This document shows positions 16,236-24,468 of a stretch of DNA of 54,630 bases, piece by piece. Where the stretch lies: contig JAJZVL010000014.1 of the NCBI GenBank assembly GCA_021845725.1, forward strand, positions 1 to 54,630, written 5' to 3'. A model generated the notes under the pieces. It saw nothing but the letters and a program-made list of their open reading frames with translations, had not been told where the DNA came from and made no database searches. Both the position numbers and the translations under genes were made by a program. Numbering within the stretch: position 1 is the first letter of the stretch; every line of letters starts with the position of its first letter. This DNA is from Actinomycetes bacterium (GTDB taxonomy: Bacteria; Actinomycetota; Acidimicrobiia; Acidimicrobiales; RAAP-2).

Positions 16236-18845
16236 ATGATCCGAAGCCTCGCGGGGTCTGGTCGTCGGACCACGACTTACGGCTGGCGCCCGATGGGGGG
16301 GGAAATGCCCATTCGCAACTCGGCGCTCCGCGCGAACGACAGGCGGTCAACGGCGAAGGCACGTGTGCCGACCCCCGATCGTTGGGTACAAAGTGTCTGC
16401 AAGATGTGCTTGCACGGGTGTGGCATCCGCGTGCACGTCGAGGACGGGGTGGTCACCAAGATCGAGGGTGACCCGACCAACGCCGACAACCTCGGCAAGC
16501 TGTGCCCGAAAGGAAACGCCGGAATGCTCCGGCTCTACGACCCCAAGCGCGTGAAGGCGCCCATGGTGCGGACGAACCCGAGGAAGGGGCCGAAAGAGGA
16601 CCCGGGGTGGAGGGAGATCTCCTGGGACGAGGCAATGGACCTCGTGACGGAGAAGTTGAAGCCGATCCGCGACACCGATCCGCGAAAGCTCGTCGTCGCG
16701 AGCGGAGACTTTCAGCGCATCTTCAACTGGGCATGGCCAGCCGCATTCGGCTCTCCACACTTCTTCAGTACGGTCGGCCAGTACTGCGGAGCTGCCTATC
16801 ACCCGATCAACGGGATCACCGATACGTCGTTCGCGGCGGTCAACGACTACGAATATTGTAAATACTGGTTGCAGGTCGGTGCTGGTGATGGCTTTTCCAG
16901 CCACCTGCATCTCTCGGGCTCAGCCAAGCGAATGGCAGATGCGCGGATGAACGGCATGCGCGTGGTCACCGTCGAACCGAGGATGTCTCCTGCAGCTGCC
17001 AAGGCTGACGAGTGGGTGCCGATCCGTCCCGGCACCGATCGTGCATTCGCCCTCGGGCTCATGCACAGCATGGTGTTCGAGCACAAGCTCTATGACGCCG
17101 AGTTCCTCCGCGCTCGTACGAACGCGCCGTACCTGATCGGCACCGATGGGACCTATGCCCTGAGCTCCGACGGCAAGGCGATGGTCTGGGACGTAGCTGT
17201 TGGCAGAGCGCGCGAATGGGACGACCCCGACATTTCCGAGATCGCGCTCGAAGGACGCTACGAGGTCAATGGAGCCGCATGCGCCACCGGGTTCCAGCTC
17301 TTCTTGGACATCCTCGAAGGCCACACGCCCGAGCGCATGGAAACGATCTGCACCGTGCCAGCCGCAACGATGCGTCGCCTCGCGTGCGAGCTCGGCGAGG
17401 CCGCCCATATCGGCGAGACGATCGTGATCGAGGGCAAGGAGTATCCCTACCGGCCGGCAGCGGTCAACTACTACCGCGGGGCCATCGCCCACAAGGACGG
17501 CGGCCAGGACTCGATGGCGTTGAAGATGATCAACACTCTGCTCGGGAACATCGACGTTCCGGGCGGGCACCTTGGCGTTCCCCTCGACCTCCGGGGCTTC
17601 TTCATCGAGCCCGGGGAGCATGGCATGTTGAAGCCGCAGCCACATATCCTGCATCCCCCGGTGCCCTTCAAGTTCCCGGCGGACAGCCTCCAGATGATGG
17701 AGTGGTTCCCCCTCGGGATGGACGCGGGACACGTCGCGGTCGACGCCATCTTGAACCCCGAGCGGTACCGGCTCGACTACACCCCTGAAGTCCTCCTCAC
17801 GTACCACTCGAACCCGGTGTGGAACATGCCGGCCCCGGACAAGGTACGGCGCGCGCTCGGGAAGTTCGACTACATCATCTCGATCGACGTCGTCGTGAAC
17901 CCGACGACGGAGTGGGCGGATCTCATCCTGCCCGATCACACCTATCTCGAGTCGACGGTCGCCGTATCGCTCGAGCCGCCCGTTGTCAAGGGTCTCGCCC
18001 TGCGCCAGGCAGTCATCCCGCCACTCTACGACACGCGAGATGCAACCGAGATCCTGATCGACATCGCAGAGAGGTGTGGCTTCCTCGACGTGTGGAACGG
18101 CTACCTGAGCTTTCTGCTCGGCCTTACTGTCCGTGAGGACTTGGTGCTTGCGGGTGACCGGAAGTACTCGAACGAGGAGCTCATCGACCGAATGTGCCGT
18201 GCAGCCTACGACGACGACCACGACCTCGAGTGGTTCAAGGCCAACGGAAACATGGTCACCAAGCGAAACGCCGCAGAAACCTACCTTCCCTATGACGGGC
18301 TCCGCATTCCCTTCTACTACGAGACGATCAAGGAAGCCGGTATCCGGCTCGAGACGCAGTTCCAAGGTACGGGTTACGAGTGGGACACGTCGGCCTACGT
18401 CGCACTGCCGGCATGGTCCGACGGTCCGATCCACGGGGACGATGCCGAGTACCCGCTCTATGCGATCACGTTCAAGACGGCGGAGACGAACTTCGCCGAG
18501 ACCATGTCGATCCCGGTGATCAGCGAGCTGACGAGAGGAGCAGCCCAGACCCGGGGTGTGCTCCTGAACCCGAGCACTGCCCGGAACTACGGGATCGCAG
18601 AGGGCGACTCGATCCAGATCGTGTCCCGCTTTGGTCACGTAGAAGGCAAGGCCGCGCTCACCGAGGGAGTGCACCCCGATGTGGTCGCCGTTGGCAACGC
18701 GATCACTGGCAACGGTCGCAAGCTCGGGACTCACTTCAACGCCTTGTTGCCCTCGGAGCTGGAGTACACGGACATCTTCTCTGGAGCGCTCGAATCGGTT
18801 GCGCGCGTCCAGGTTCGAAAGCTCGCGAAAGAAGGTGCGGCATGA
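16236..18845 (+). CDS. Molybdopterin (bis-MGD) oxidoreductase catalytic subunit
   Basis: An 869-aa member of the DMSO-reductase superfamily. The N-terminal [4Fe-4S] site is CKMCLHGC with a fourth Cys further on (Cys55, Cys58, Cys62, Cys90). A probable molybdenum-ligand Cys184 sits in VGQYCGAAYHP, and the C-terminal MGD-binding domain follows. The motif is neither the formate dehydrogenase Cys/Sec-His type nor one I can tie to polysulfide, thiosulfate or arsenate reductases, so the substrate is open. There is no twin-arginine signal, implying a cytoplasmic-side subunit. It overlaps the ferredoxin gene by 4 bp. The true start may be 16293 or 16305, since the region before residue ~45 is not conserved. 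A run of eight G's lies at 16295-16302. Confidence 0.88.
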   Translation: MIRSLAGSGRRTTTYGWRPMGGEMPIRNSALRANDRRSTAKARVPTPDRWVQSVCKMCLHGCGIRVHVEDGVVTKIEGDPTNADNLGKLCPKGNAGMLRLYDPKRVKAPMVRTNPRKGPKEDPGWREISWDEAMDLVTEKLKPIRDTDPRKLVVASGDFQRIFNWAWPAAFGSPHFFSTVGQYCGAAYHPINGITDTSFAAVNDYEYCKYWLQVGAGDGFSSHLHLSGSAKRMADARMNGMRVVTVEPRMSPAAAKADEWVPIRPGTDRAFALGLMHSMVFEHKLYDAEFLRARTNAPYLIGTDGTYALSSDGKAMVWDVAVGRAREWDDPDISEIALEGRYEVNGAACATGFQLFLDILEGHTPERMETICTVPAATMRRLACELGEAAHIGETIVIEGKEYPYRPAAVNYYRGAIAHKDGGQDSMALKMINTLLGNIDVPGGHLGVPLDLRGFFIEPGEHGMLKPQPHILHPPVPFKFPADSLQMMEWFPLGMDAGHVAVDAILNPERYRLDYTPEVLLTYHSNPVWNMPAPDKVRRALGKFDYIISIDVVVNPTTEWADLILPDHTYLESTVAVSLEPPVVKGLALRQAVIPPLYDTRDATEILIDIAERCGFLDVWNGYLSFLLGLTVREDLVLAGDRKYSNEELIDRMCRAAYDDDHDLEWFKANGNMVTKRNAAETYLPYDGLRIPFYYETIKEAGIRLETQFQGTGYEWDTSAYVALPAWSDGPIHGDDAEYPLYAITFKTAETNFAETMSIPVISELTRGAAQTRGVLLNPSTARNYGIAEGDSIQIVSRFGHVEGKAALTEGVHPDVVAVGNAITGNGRKLGTHFNALLPSELEYTDIFSGALESVARVQVRKLAKEGAA

Positions 18846-19450
18846 CGCGCTGGGGAATGGTCATCGATCTTGCCCGCTGTATTGGGTGTAACGCATGCAC
18901 GGTGGCCTGCAAGATCGAGAACGGCACTCCGCCTGACCACTACTGGGCAAGAGTGTACACGGAAGAGCGCGGCACCTTCCCGGATACCAAAGTCACCTAC
19001 GTCCCAGCTCTCTGTAATCACTGTGAAGATCCACCATGCGTGACCGTATGCCCGACGGGAGCAAGTTATCGACGAGCAGACGGGATCGTCCTGGTCGACC
19101 GGAACAAGTGTATCGGCTGCCGCGCATGTATGATGGCATGCCCCTACAGCAACCGCTTCTTCCTGAGAAAGCGCGCCCTGAAGGGCGGTTACTACGGGGA
19201 GCGCACTGTGTATGAAGATGCGAAGTGGAAGTGGTTCGTCGGGGGAACGGTCACCAAGTGCACGTTCTGTGTGCATCGCGTCGATAAGGGTCTCGAACCC
19301 GCCTGCGTGATCACCTGCCCGACCGAAGCACGCGTCTTCGGTGATCTGGCTGATCCAGAGAGCAAGCCGAGCGTGCTCATCCGGAAGCGCAACGGGAAGC
19401 AACCGCTACCTGAGATGGGCACGAAGCCGTCAGTGTACTACGTCGAGTAA
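18842..19450 (+). CDS. Four-cluster ferredoxin subunit (PsrB/NrfC/DmsB-like)
   Basis: A 202-aa electron-transfer subunit with four cysteine groups of the CxxCxxCxxxC pattern, for example CIGCNACTVAC, CNHCEDPPCVTVC, CIGCRACMMAC and the pair CTFC with CVITC, enough for four [4Fe-4S] clusters. It would wire the molybdenum site to the membrane subunit. The start overlaps the catalytic gene by 4 bp; the NrfD gene follows after 19 bp. No signal peptide, in line with the signal-less catalytic subunit. Confidence 0.93.
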   Translation: MTRWGMVIDLARCIGCNACTVACKIENGTPPDHYWARVYTEERGTFPDTKVTYVPALCNHCEDPPCVTVCPTGASYRRADGIVLVDRNKCIGCRACMMACPYSNRFFLRKRALKGGYYGERTVYEDAKWKWFVGGTVTKCTFCVHRVDKGLEPACVITCPTEARVFGDLADPESKPSVLIRKRNGKQPLPEMGTKPSVYYVE

Positions 19451-19469
19451 CGAAGAAAGAGGGACACTG

Positions 19470-20390
19470 ATGTCCACGGCGAACGTGGTGGTCGTAGGTC
19501 GTAATCAATTCACGATGGGCTACCGACCTCAAGGGGAGTGGTCGTGGCTGATCACTACCGCATTCTTTCTTGGGAATGTCGGAGCGGGCCTGTTCCTCAT
19601 CTCCTATTTCAATTCGTTCGAGCTGGGGGCTCTGGTTGGGCTGTTGATCGTCGGTGTCGGGAAGAGCACCGCGCACTTGCTGTACCTTGGCCGTCCTGAT
19701 CGTTTTCTGCGCATCGTTGCTCGCTGGCGCACGTCTTGGATCTCTCGCGGCCTCATCGCGATGGGTGCATTCCTTGTCTGCGGCGTCGTGTACCTTGCCC
19801 GCTATCTTCAGGTCGACTTCGTTCCCCACGGCGTCACGGTGGGCTTCGGGGTCGCGGCTGCGATTGTTGCTGTGGTGGTGATGGTCTACGACGGGTTCGT
19901 CCTGAAGGCGAGTCGTGGGACCCCGCTGTGGGACACGTACCTCATGCCGGTTCTCGCGCTGTTCTATGCGCTGCTTGGCGGCACGACGTTGACCCTGGTG
20001 GTTCAGGCCGCCTCGGGTGCCTCGACCCACGCGCAACTCGAATGGCTGGAGATCGCGCTGCTCGCGCTGAATGGCGCGCTGGTGAGCCTGGTGATCTTCA
20101 CCGCGAGCGCTCGGCAGGCAGCCGTGCGGGCGGCAGTGTCGCTCCTCACTCGAGGACCGATGACCCGCTTGTTCTTCGGCGTGGCGATCGGCCTCGGGAT
20201 CGTTGGCACGCTTGCTCTTGTGGGGGTGTCACTTGCGACCGGCAGCATCGTGGCGCTCGTCATCGCGGCCGTGACGGACCTGTGCGGGCACTTCTTCGTG
20301 TTCTTCTCCCTCCTTCGTGTAGGGCTCCATCCGCCCCTCCGCGCCGTATCGGAGCCGGGCCAGGCGCACGTGGTGGAGGCCTCAGTGTGA
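19470..20390 (+). CDS. NrfD/PsrC-family membrane quinone-interacting subunit
   Basis: A 306-aa polytopic protein with about eight to nine hydrophobic helices and NrfD hallmarks: WSWLITTAFFLGNVGAGLFL at the N-terminus and KSTAHLLYLGRPDRF in the second helix region. It anchors the molybdoenzyme and exchanges electrons with the quinone pool, with possible proton movement. The ATG at 19470 was preferred over an earlier start inside the ferredoxin gene because family similarity begins right after it. The fdhD gene overlaps its stop by 4 bp. Confidence 0.88.
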   Translation: MSTANVVVVGRNQFTMGYRPQGEWSWLITTAFFLGNVGAGLFLISYFNSFELGALVGLLIVGVGKSTAHLLYLGRPDRFLRIVARWRTSWISRGLIAMGAFLVCGVVYLARYLQVDFVPHGVTVGFGVAAAIVAVVVMVYDGFVLKASRGTPLWDTYLMPVLALFYALLGGTTLTLVVQAASGASTHAQLEWLEIALLALNGALVSLVIFTASARQAAVRAAVSLLTRGPMTRLFFGVAIGLGIVGTLALVGVSLATGSIVALVIAAVTDLCGHFFVFFSLLRVGLHPPLRAVSEPGQAHVVEASV

Positions 20391-21250
20391 CACGAAGCGA
20401 CGCGGCATTGGCGGGCACCGCTGGCAGGCGCGATGGTCTGCTGCTCTCTCCGTACAGCGCGGCACGAGTGTCAGTGCTGCGGCTCCCCTTACGTGAGCGC
20501 GCACAGGATCTGGTGGCTGTCGAGGAGCCGCTCGAGATCAGGATCGACGGCCAGGCGGTGGCGGTCACGATGCGAACGCCGGGAGATGATGAGGAACTTG
20601 CGCTCGGGTTCTGCCTGACCGAGGGGATGCGCCCGACGGCGGCACGAGTGCCCGAGGACCTTGCGGCGAACACGATCGAGGTGGACGCAGAGGGGTTCGA
20701 CCCGGCACGGCGGCAGCGGAATTTCTACACCTCGTCCTCTTGCGGCGTGTGCGGCCTTGGCGCTGTCAGCTCAGTCGGTGTCCATGCGCCACGGGTCGAG
20801 AGCCCGTTGGGGATCGCAGAGCACGTGGTTTCCGAGCTGCCGGTGAAGTTGCGCGGCGCGCAGGCGGTCTTCGACGAGACCGGGGGGCTTCATGCGGCCG
20901 GCCTGTTCACGGCGGACGGTGAGCTGTTGTGCGTTCGGGAAGACGTCGGGCGCCACAACGCGGTGGACAAGGTCATCGGCTGGGCATTCCGTGAGGACCT
21001 GTTGCCACTGTCCGATACGGTGCTCTGCTTGAGCGGCCGGGTGTCCTTCGAGCTCGTGCAGAAGGCGGCCGTAGCAGGCTGCCCGGTGATCGTCGCGGTC
21101 GGTGCTCCGTCGTCGCTCGCGCTCGGGCTTGCCCGCGATCGCGGGGTCACGGTGTGTGGGTTCGTGCGCGACGACCGGTTCGTGGTGTACACCGAACCGG
21201 CCCGGATCATGACCTGTCAGCTCCCGGAGCGGATGTCAATGCTTCGGTGA
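20387..21250 (+). CDS. fdhD: FdhD sulfurtransferase for molybdoenzyme maturation
   Basis: FdhD carries sulfur from a cysteine desulfurase to the bis-MGD cofactor and is needed for active formate dehydrogenases. The 287-aa protein has the catalytic loop SSSCGVCG (Cys119, Cys122, close to the E. coli Cys121/Cys124 pair) and the conserved REDVGRHNAVDKVIG stretch. GTG start overlaps the NrfD gene, so it is made with the molybdoenzyme. Its presence argues that the adjacent enzyme needs a sulfurated cofactor, as formate dehydrogenases do. Confidence 0.93.
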   Translation: MTRSDAALAGTAGRRDGLLLSPYSAARVSVLRLPLRERAQDLVAVEEPLEIRIDGQAVAVTMRTPGDDEELALGFCLTEGMRPTAARVPEDLAANTIEVDAEGFDPARRQRNFYTSSSCGVCGLGAVSSVGVHAPRVESPLGIAEHVVSELPVKLRGAQAVFDETGGLHAAGLFTADGELLCVREDVGRHNAVDKVIGWAFREDLLPLSDTVLCLSGRVSFELVQKAAVAGCPVIVAVGAPSSLALGLARDRGVTVCGFVRDDRFVVYTEPARIMTCQLPERMSMLR

Positions 21251-21318
21251 CGAGCTGGTGCGGGCCTGGCCGGCGGTCGGACCCGATCCGCGCCCGCGGT
21301 AGGAGGCGGCTGATAAAG

Positions 21319-21330
21319 TGATCAACTGAT
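21319..21330. promoter_or_regulatory. Candidate ArsR-family operator, site 1
   Basis: TGATCAACTGAT lies about 85 bp before the ArsR-family gene, in the 163-bp gap after fdhD. Its 9-bp core TCAACTGAT recurs inverted before the Hyf-like operon (site 2). Together they suggest autoregulation and control of the membrane complex by the same regulator. Confidence 0.45.
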
Positions 21331-21413
21331 GTCGTCTTCAGGTCGAGACGCGAGTCCATCAGCCCAACGAGCTGGATGCCGATCCGGATCGCTCCTCGCG
21401 CGCTGAGCCAGAC

Positions 21414-21788
21414 GTGACGACGCCGATCTACCAGGTGAAGGCGGACCTTTTCAAGACCCTGGCTCATCCGGCACGCATCCGGGTGCTGGAGCTGCTGCGG
21501 GATGGAGAGCGATCGGTCGGCGAGCTGATCCCGGAGGTCGGTCTCGAAGCGTCACATCTCTCCCAGCAGCTCGGGATCCTTCGGAGGGCGAACCTGCTCC
21601 AGGCCAGAAAGGAAGGCTCGACGGTTCGCTACTCGGTGACCGATCCGCGGATCTTCGAGCTCCTGGAGGTGGCCAAGGCGATCCTGACCAACGCGTTGGT
21701 CGAGACCCGACAGCTGCTCGCAGAGTTGGAGGGCCTCGAGCTCGTGGATCACCCCGAGCCGCCGTCTCGCCGGAGAGCCGATCGCTGA
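21414..21788 (+). CDS. ArsR-family regulator (Rv0081-like)
   Basis: A 124-aa winged-helix regulator: FKTLAHPARIRVLELLRDGE (first helices), LEASHLSQQLGILRRANLL (recognition helix) and GSTVRYSVTD (wing), then a C-terminal helix. No metal-binding CxC motif is present, so it is not a classical metal sensor. Its place directly before a NuoB/HyfB/HycD/HyfE/HyfF/HycE-like operon mirrors Rv0081 before Rv0082-Rv0087 in Mycobacterium tuberculosis, where Rv0081 is a hypoxia-network regulator. GTG start at 21414. Confidence 0.87.
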   Translation: MTTPIYQVKADLFKTLAHPARIRVLELLRDGERSVGELIPEVGLEASHLSQQLGILRRANLLQARKEGSTVRYSVTDPRIFELLEVAKAILTNALVETRQLLAELEGLELVDHPEPPSRRRADR

Positions 21789-21825
21789 ACCCGATGGGAG
21801 CGGCCGCGCCCCTTCTGGTCGTCTC

Positions 21826-21872
21826 CCCCGGCTCGCTGAAGCAAGCGGCATCCCCGGCTCGCTGAAGCAAGC
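21826..21872. repeat. 21-bp direct repeat
   Basis: CCCCGGCTCGCTGAAGCAAGC occurs at 21826-21846 and again at 21852-21872, separated by 5 bp, between the ArsR gene and the Hyf-like operon. It might be a regulator-binding repeat or a local duplication. Confidence 0.8.
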
Positions 21873-21942
21873 CGTCGGGCCGCACCACGGCCAGGGTTCT
21901 GCGTTGACGCGCAGGGCCCCGCCCGACACGTCGTAGCGTCTG

Positions 21943-21951
21943 ATCAGTTGA
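21943..21951. promoter_or_regulatory. Candidate ArsR-family operator, site 2
   Basis: ATCAGTTGA, the reverse complement of the 9-bp core at site 1, lies ~40 bp before the first gene of the Hyf-like operon, within TGATCAGTTGAGCGCATGAT. Placement suggests direct control of the operon. Confidence 0.45.
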
Positions 21952-21991
21952 GCGCATGATAAGTTCGTCATTCGTGCGTCGGATCTCCCTC

Positions 21992-22453
21992 ATGAAAGCC
22001 CTGTTGGCGCGCCCGGTGACCGAGCCTGCGCCGCCGAGCACCAAGACCGGTGCACGGAGCCGTTCGAGCGGCTCGGTGCAGCTGCGACACGTCGACGCAG
22101 GCTCGTGTAACGGCTGCGAGATCGAGATCGCCCAGGCGTTCGCCCCGGTGTCAGACGCCGGACGCTTCGGCGCTCGCCTCGTGGCGTCACCTCGTCACGC
22201 CGACGGACTGCTCGTGACCGGGGTCGTCACGAAGAACATGGCGGTGCCACTGCAGAAGACGTTCGAAGCGACGCCTCGGCCGCGAGTGGTCGTCGCCTGC
22301 GGAGACTGTGCCGTGAACGGTGGCGTGTTCGGCGGTGCCTATGGTGTGGTCGGATCGGTCCGCGACGTCGTCCCCGTCGACGTCGAGATCCCCGGCTGCC
22401 CGCCCGAGCCCTCCGAGATCACCGAGGCGTTGCGAAGCCTCACCGGCCGTTGA
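21992..22453 (+). CDS. NuoB/HycG-like [4Fe-4S] subunit of Hyf-like complex
   Basis: A 153-aa protein of the complex I 20-kDa / hydrogenase small-subunit group. Cysteines for the proximal cluster are in SCNGCEIEI, CGDCAVNGG and PGCPPEP. It has no Tat signal and would sit on the cytoplasmic face linking the large subunit to the membrane arm. The ATG at 21992 is preferred because the 12 residues gained from 21956 look unrelated, though that start is possible. It corresponds to Rv0082 in order and type. The next gene starts on its stop codon. Confidence 0.85.
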   Translation: MKALLARPVTEPAPPSTKTGARSRSSGSVQLRHVDAGSCNGCEIEIAQAFAPVSDAGRFGARLVASPRHADGLLVTGVVTKNMAVPLQKTFEATPRPRVVVACGDCAVNGGVFGGAYGVVGSVRDVVPVDVEIPGCPPEPSEITEALRSLTGR

Positions 22454-24468
22454 GCAGCGCGGCCTACCTCGTTGGCCTGGGCCTGGCCGGCACCGCGGCC
22501 CTCCTCGGCGCGGTGCTGCCTGCGCGCCGCCGCCTCCTCGGAGCCGCAGTGATGAGCTCGGCGGCATGCCTGGCCGCGCTCGTCGGTGCGGGCGACGTCC
22601 TGGCCTCGGGGCACGCCTTCAGCCTCTACACGGCCCAGGTTCTCCCGCTCACCGGCGTCGACCTTTCGCTCGACCCCCTCGGGGCCATGTTCGTCGTCAT
22701 CACCGCCGTCGTCGGGCTGGCGGCCTCGTGCTATTCGGTCGGGTACGGCACTCACCAGACGCCGAGCCGGACCGCGACGGCGATGCTGCCGGCGTTCCTC
22801 GCCACCTTGCTCCTCGTCCCCGCCGCCGCCAGCTTGGCCACCTTCATGGTCGCCTGGGAGCTGATGGCGCTCACCTCGCTGCTGGCGCTGCTCACCGAGC
22901 ACCGCCAGCGCCCCGAGACGCGTGACGCCGCCCAGTGGTACGCGGTGATGACGCACATCGGCGCGGCAGCGATTCTGCTCGGCCTGGTGCTGCTCGCGAC
23001 CCACGCCGGCGGGCAGAGCTTCGCGGTGATCACCGCACATCGTCGCGAGCTGTCGGTGCCGCTCGCGTCGGTGGTCTTCCTCCTCACCCTCTTCGGGTTC
23101 GCATCCAAGGCCGGCGCGGTGCCGCTGCACGTCTGGCTCCCGCGCGCCCATCCCGAGGCCCCGAGCCCCGTGTCCGCGCTCATGTCCGGGGCGATGGTCA
23201 ATCTCGGCATCTACGGCATCCTGCGGGTCGGCGAGGACCTCCTCGGTGGCGGGGAGCTGTGGTGGTGGCTCGTGGTCGCCGCCCTTGGTGTCGTGTCGGC
23301 CGTGTTCGGCGCGCTGCACGCCGCGGCCAGCACCGACACGAAACGGCTTCTCGCATACTCGACGGTCGACAACCTCGGCCTCGTGCTCATCGGCGTCGGG
23401 GCAGCCGGGGCGCTCGCTGTCGTCGGCGAGCAGGCACTCGCCGGACTGGTGCTGCTCGCCGCGCTGTTCCACCTCGCGAACCACGGACTGTTCAAGGGCT
23501 GCCTGTTCCTCGGAGCTGGAGCCGTCCAGCACGCGGCGGGTACCCGCGATCTCGACCGACTGGGAGGAATCGCCCGGAAGATGCCCGCGACGGCCGTCCT
23601 GTTCGGGGTCGGGGCGCTCTCGATCAGCGCGCTCCCCGGGCTGAACGGCTTCGCGAGCGAATGGCTTCTCCTCGAAGGGCTCCTGCACGGCTTCGCCTCC
23701 CACTCCGCCCTCACCGAGGCCGCCCTGCTGGCAGGGGTTGCCACCCTGGCCATCACCGGCGGGCTCACCGCCACGGCGTTCGTGAAGGCGCTCGGGGTCG
23801 GCTTCCTCGGGCAGCCCCGCTCAAAAGGCGCTGGGGATGCCCGAGAGGTCGGTCCATCCATGCTCGCCGGCATGGGCCTCCTCGCCGGCGGGTGCGTCGT
23901 TCTCGGTATCGTGCCCGGCGTGGTGCTCCCGGCCCTCGACCGGGCGACGACCGCCGGACTCGCCGACGGCGCACCGCGCGCCGTTCTCCCCGGGCTCGGG
24001 CTTGCTCTCGCCTCCGTGCGCGGCGCGATCGATCCAGCGCTGCTCGTCGTCGGGCTCCTCGTCGGCCTCGTCGTGATCTGGGGAGCGCTGCGCCTCGTCC
24101 CGCGGTCCGCCGACCTGCGCAGTCCACGGCGTGCTGCGGCGTGGGGATGTGGCCGGGAGGTGCAGACCGCCCGCATGGAGATCACCGCCACGTCCTTCGC
24201 CGAGCCGCTCCAGCGGGTGTTCGCCGACGTGCTGCGGCCTGACCACGACCTCGAGGTCACCCACGCGGCCGAGTCCCGCTACTTCCCCGAGGCCATCTCC
24301 TTCCACCAACGCGTCGACGACGCGATCGAACGGGTCGTCTATCGACCCGTCATGGCCTCGGTCACCTGGTGGGGACACCTTGCCCGCCGGGTTCCCAACG
24401 GCAGCGTGCACCGCTACCTCGCCTTCGGCTTCGCCGCGCTGGTGCTCGTCCTGGTCGTTTTGGCGTGA
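22450..24468 (+). CDS. HyfB/NuoL-like proton-pumping membrane subunit
   Basis: A 672-aa antiporter-like subunit. The proton-channel core has the family stretch FASKAGAVPLHVWLPRAHPEAP with conserved Lys, and the Glu in VAWELMALTSLLALLTEH. About 14-16 transmembrane helices are apparent. The TTG start overlaps the NuoB-like stop by 4 bp. It matches Rv0083 / HycC-HyfB. In related complexes this subunit pumps protons or sodium using the free energy of electron transfer. Confidence 0.88.
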   Translation: MSSAAYLVGLGLAGTAALLGAVLPARRRLLGAAVMSSAACLAALVGAGDVLASGHAFSLYTAQVLPLTGVDLSLDPLGAMFVVITAVVGLAASCYSVGYGTHQTPSRTATAMLPAFLATLLLVPAAASLATFMVAWELMALTSLLALLTEHRQRPETRDAAQWYAVMTHIGAAAILLGLVLLATHAGGQSFAVITAHRRELSVPLASVVFLLTLFGFASKAGAVPLHVWLPRAHPEAPSPVSALMSGAMVNLGIYGILRVGEDLLGGGELWWWLVVAALGVVSAVFGALHAAASTDTKRLLAYSTVDNLGLVLIGVGAAGALAVVGEQALAGLVLLAALFHLANHGLFKGCLFLGAGAVQHAAGTRDLDRLGGIARKMPATAVLFGVGALSISALPGLNGFASEWLLLEGLLHGFASHSALTEAALLAGVATLAITGGLTATAFVKALGVGFLGQPRSKGAGDAREVGPSMLAGMGLLAGGCVVLGIVPGVVLPALDRATTAGLADGAPRAVLPGLGLALASVRGAIDPALLVVGLLVGLVVIWGALRLVPRSADLRSPRRAAAWGCGREVQTARMEITATSFAEPLQRVFADVLRPDHDLEVTHAAESRYFPEAISFHQRVDDAIERVVYRPVMASVTWWGHLARRVPNGSVHRYLAFGFAALVLVLVVLA

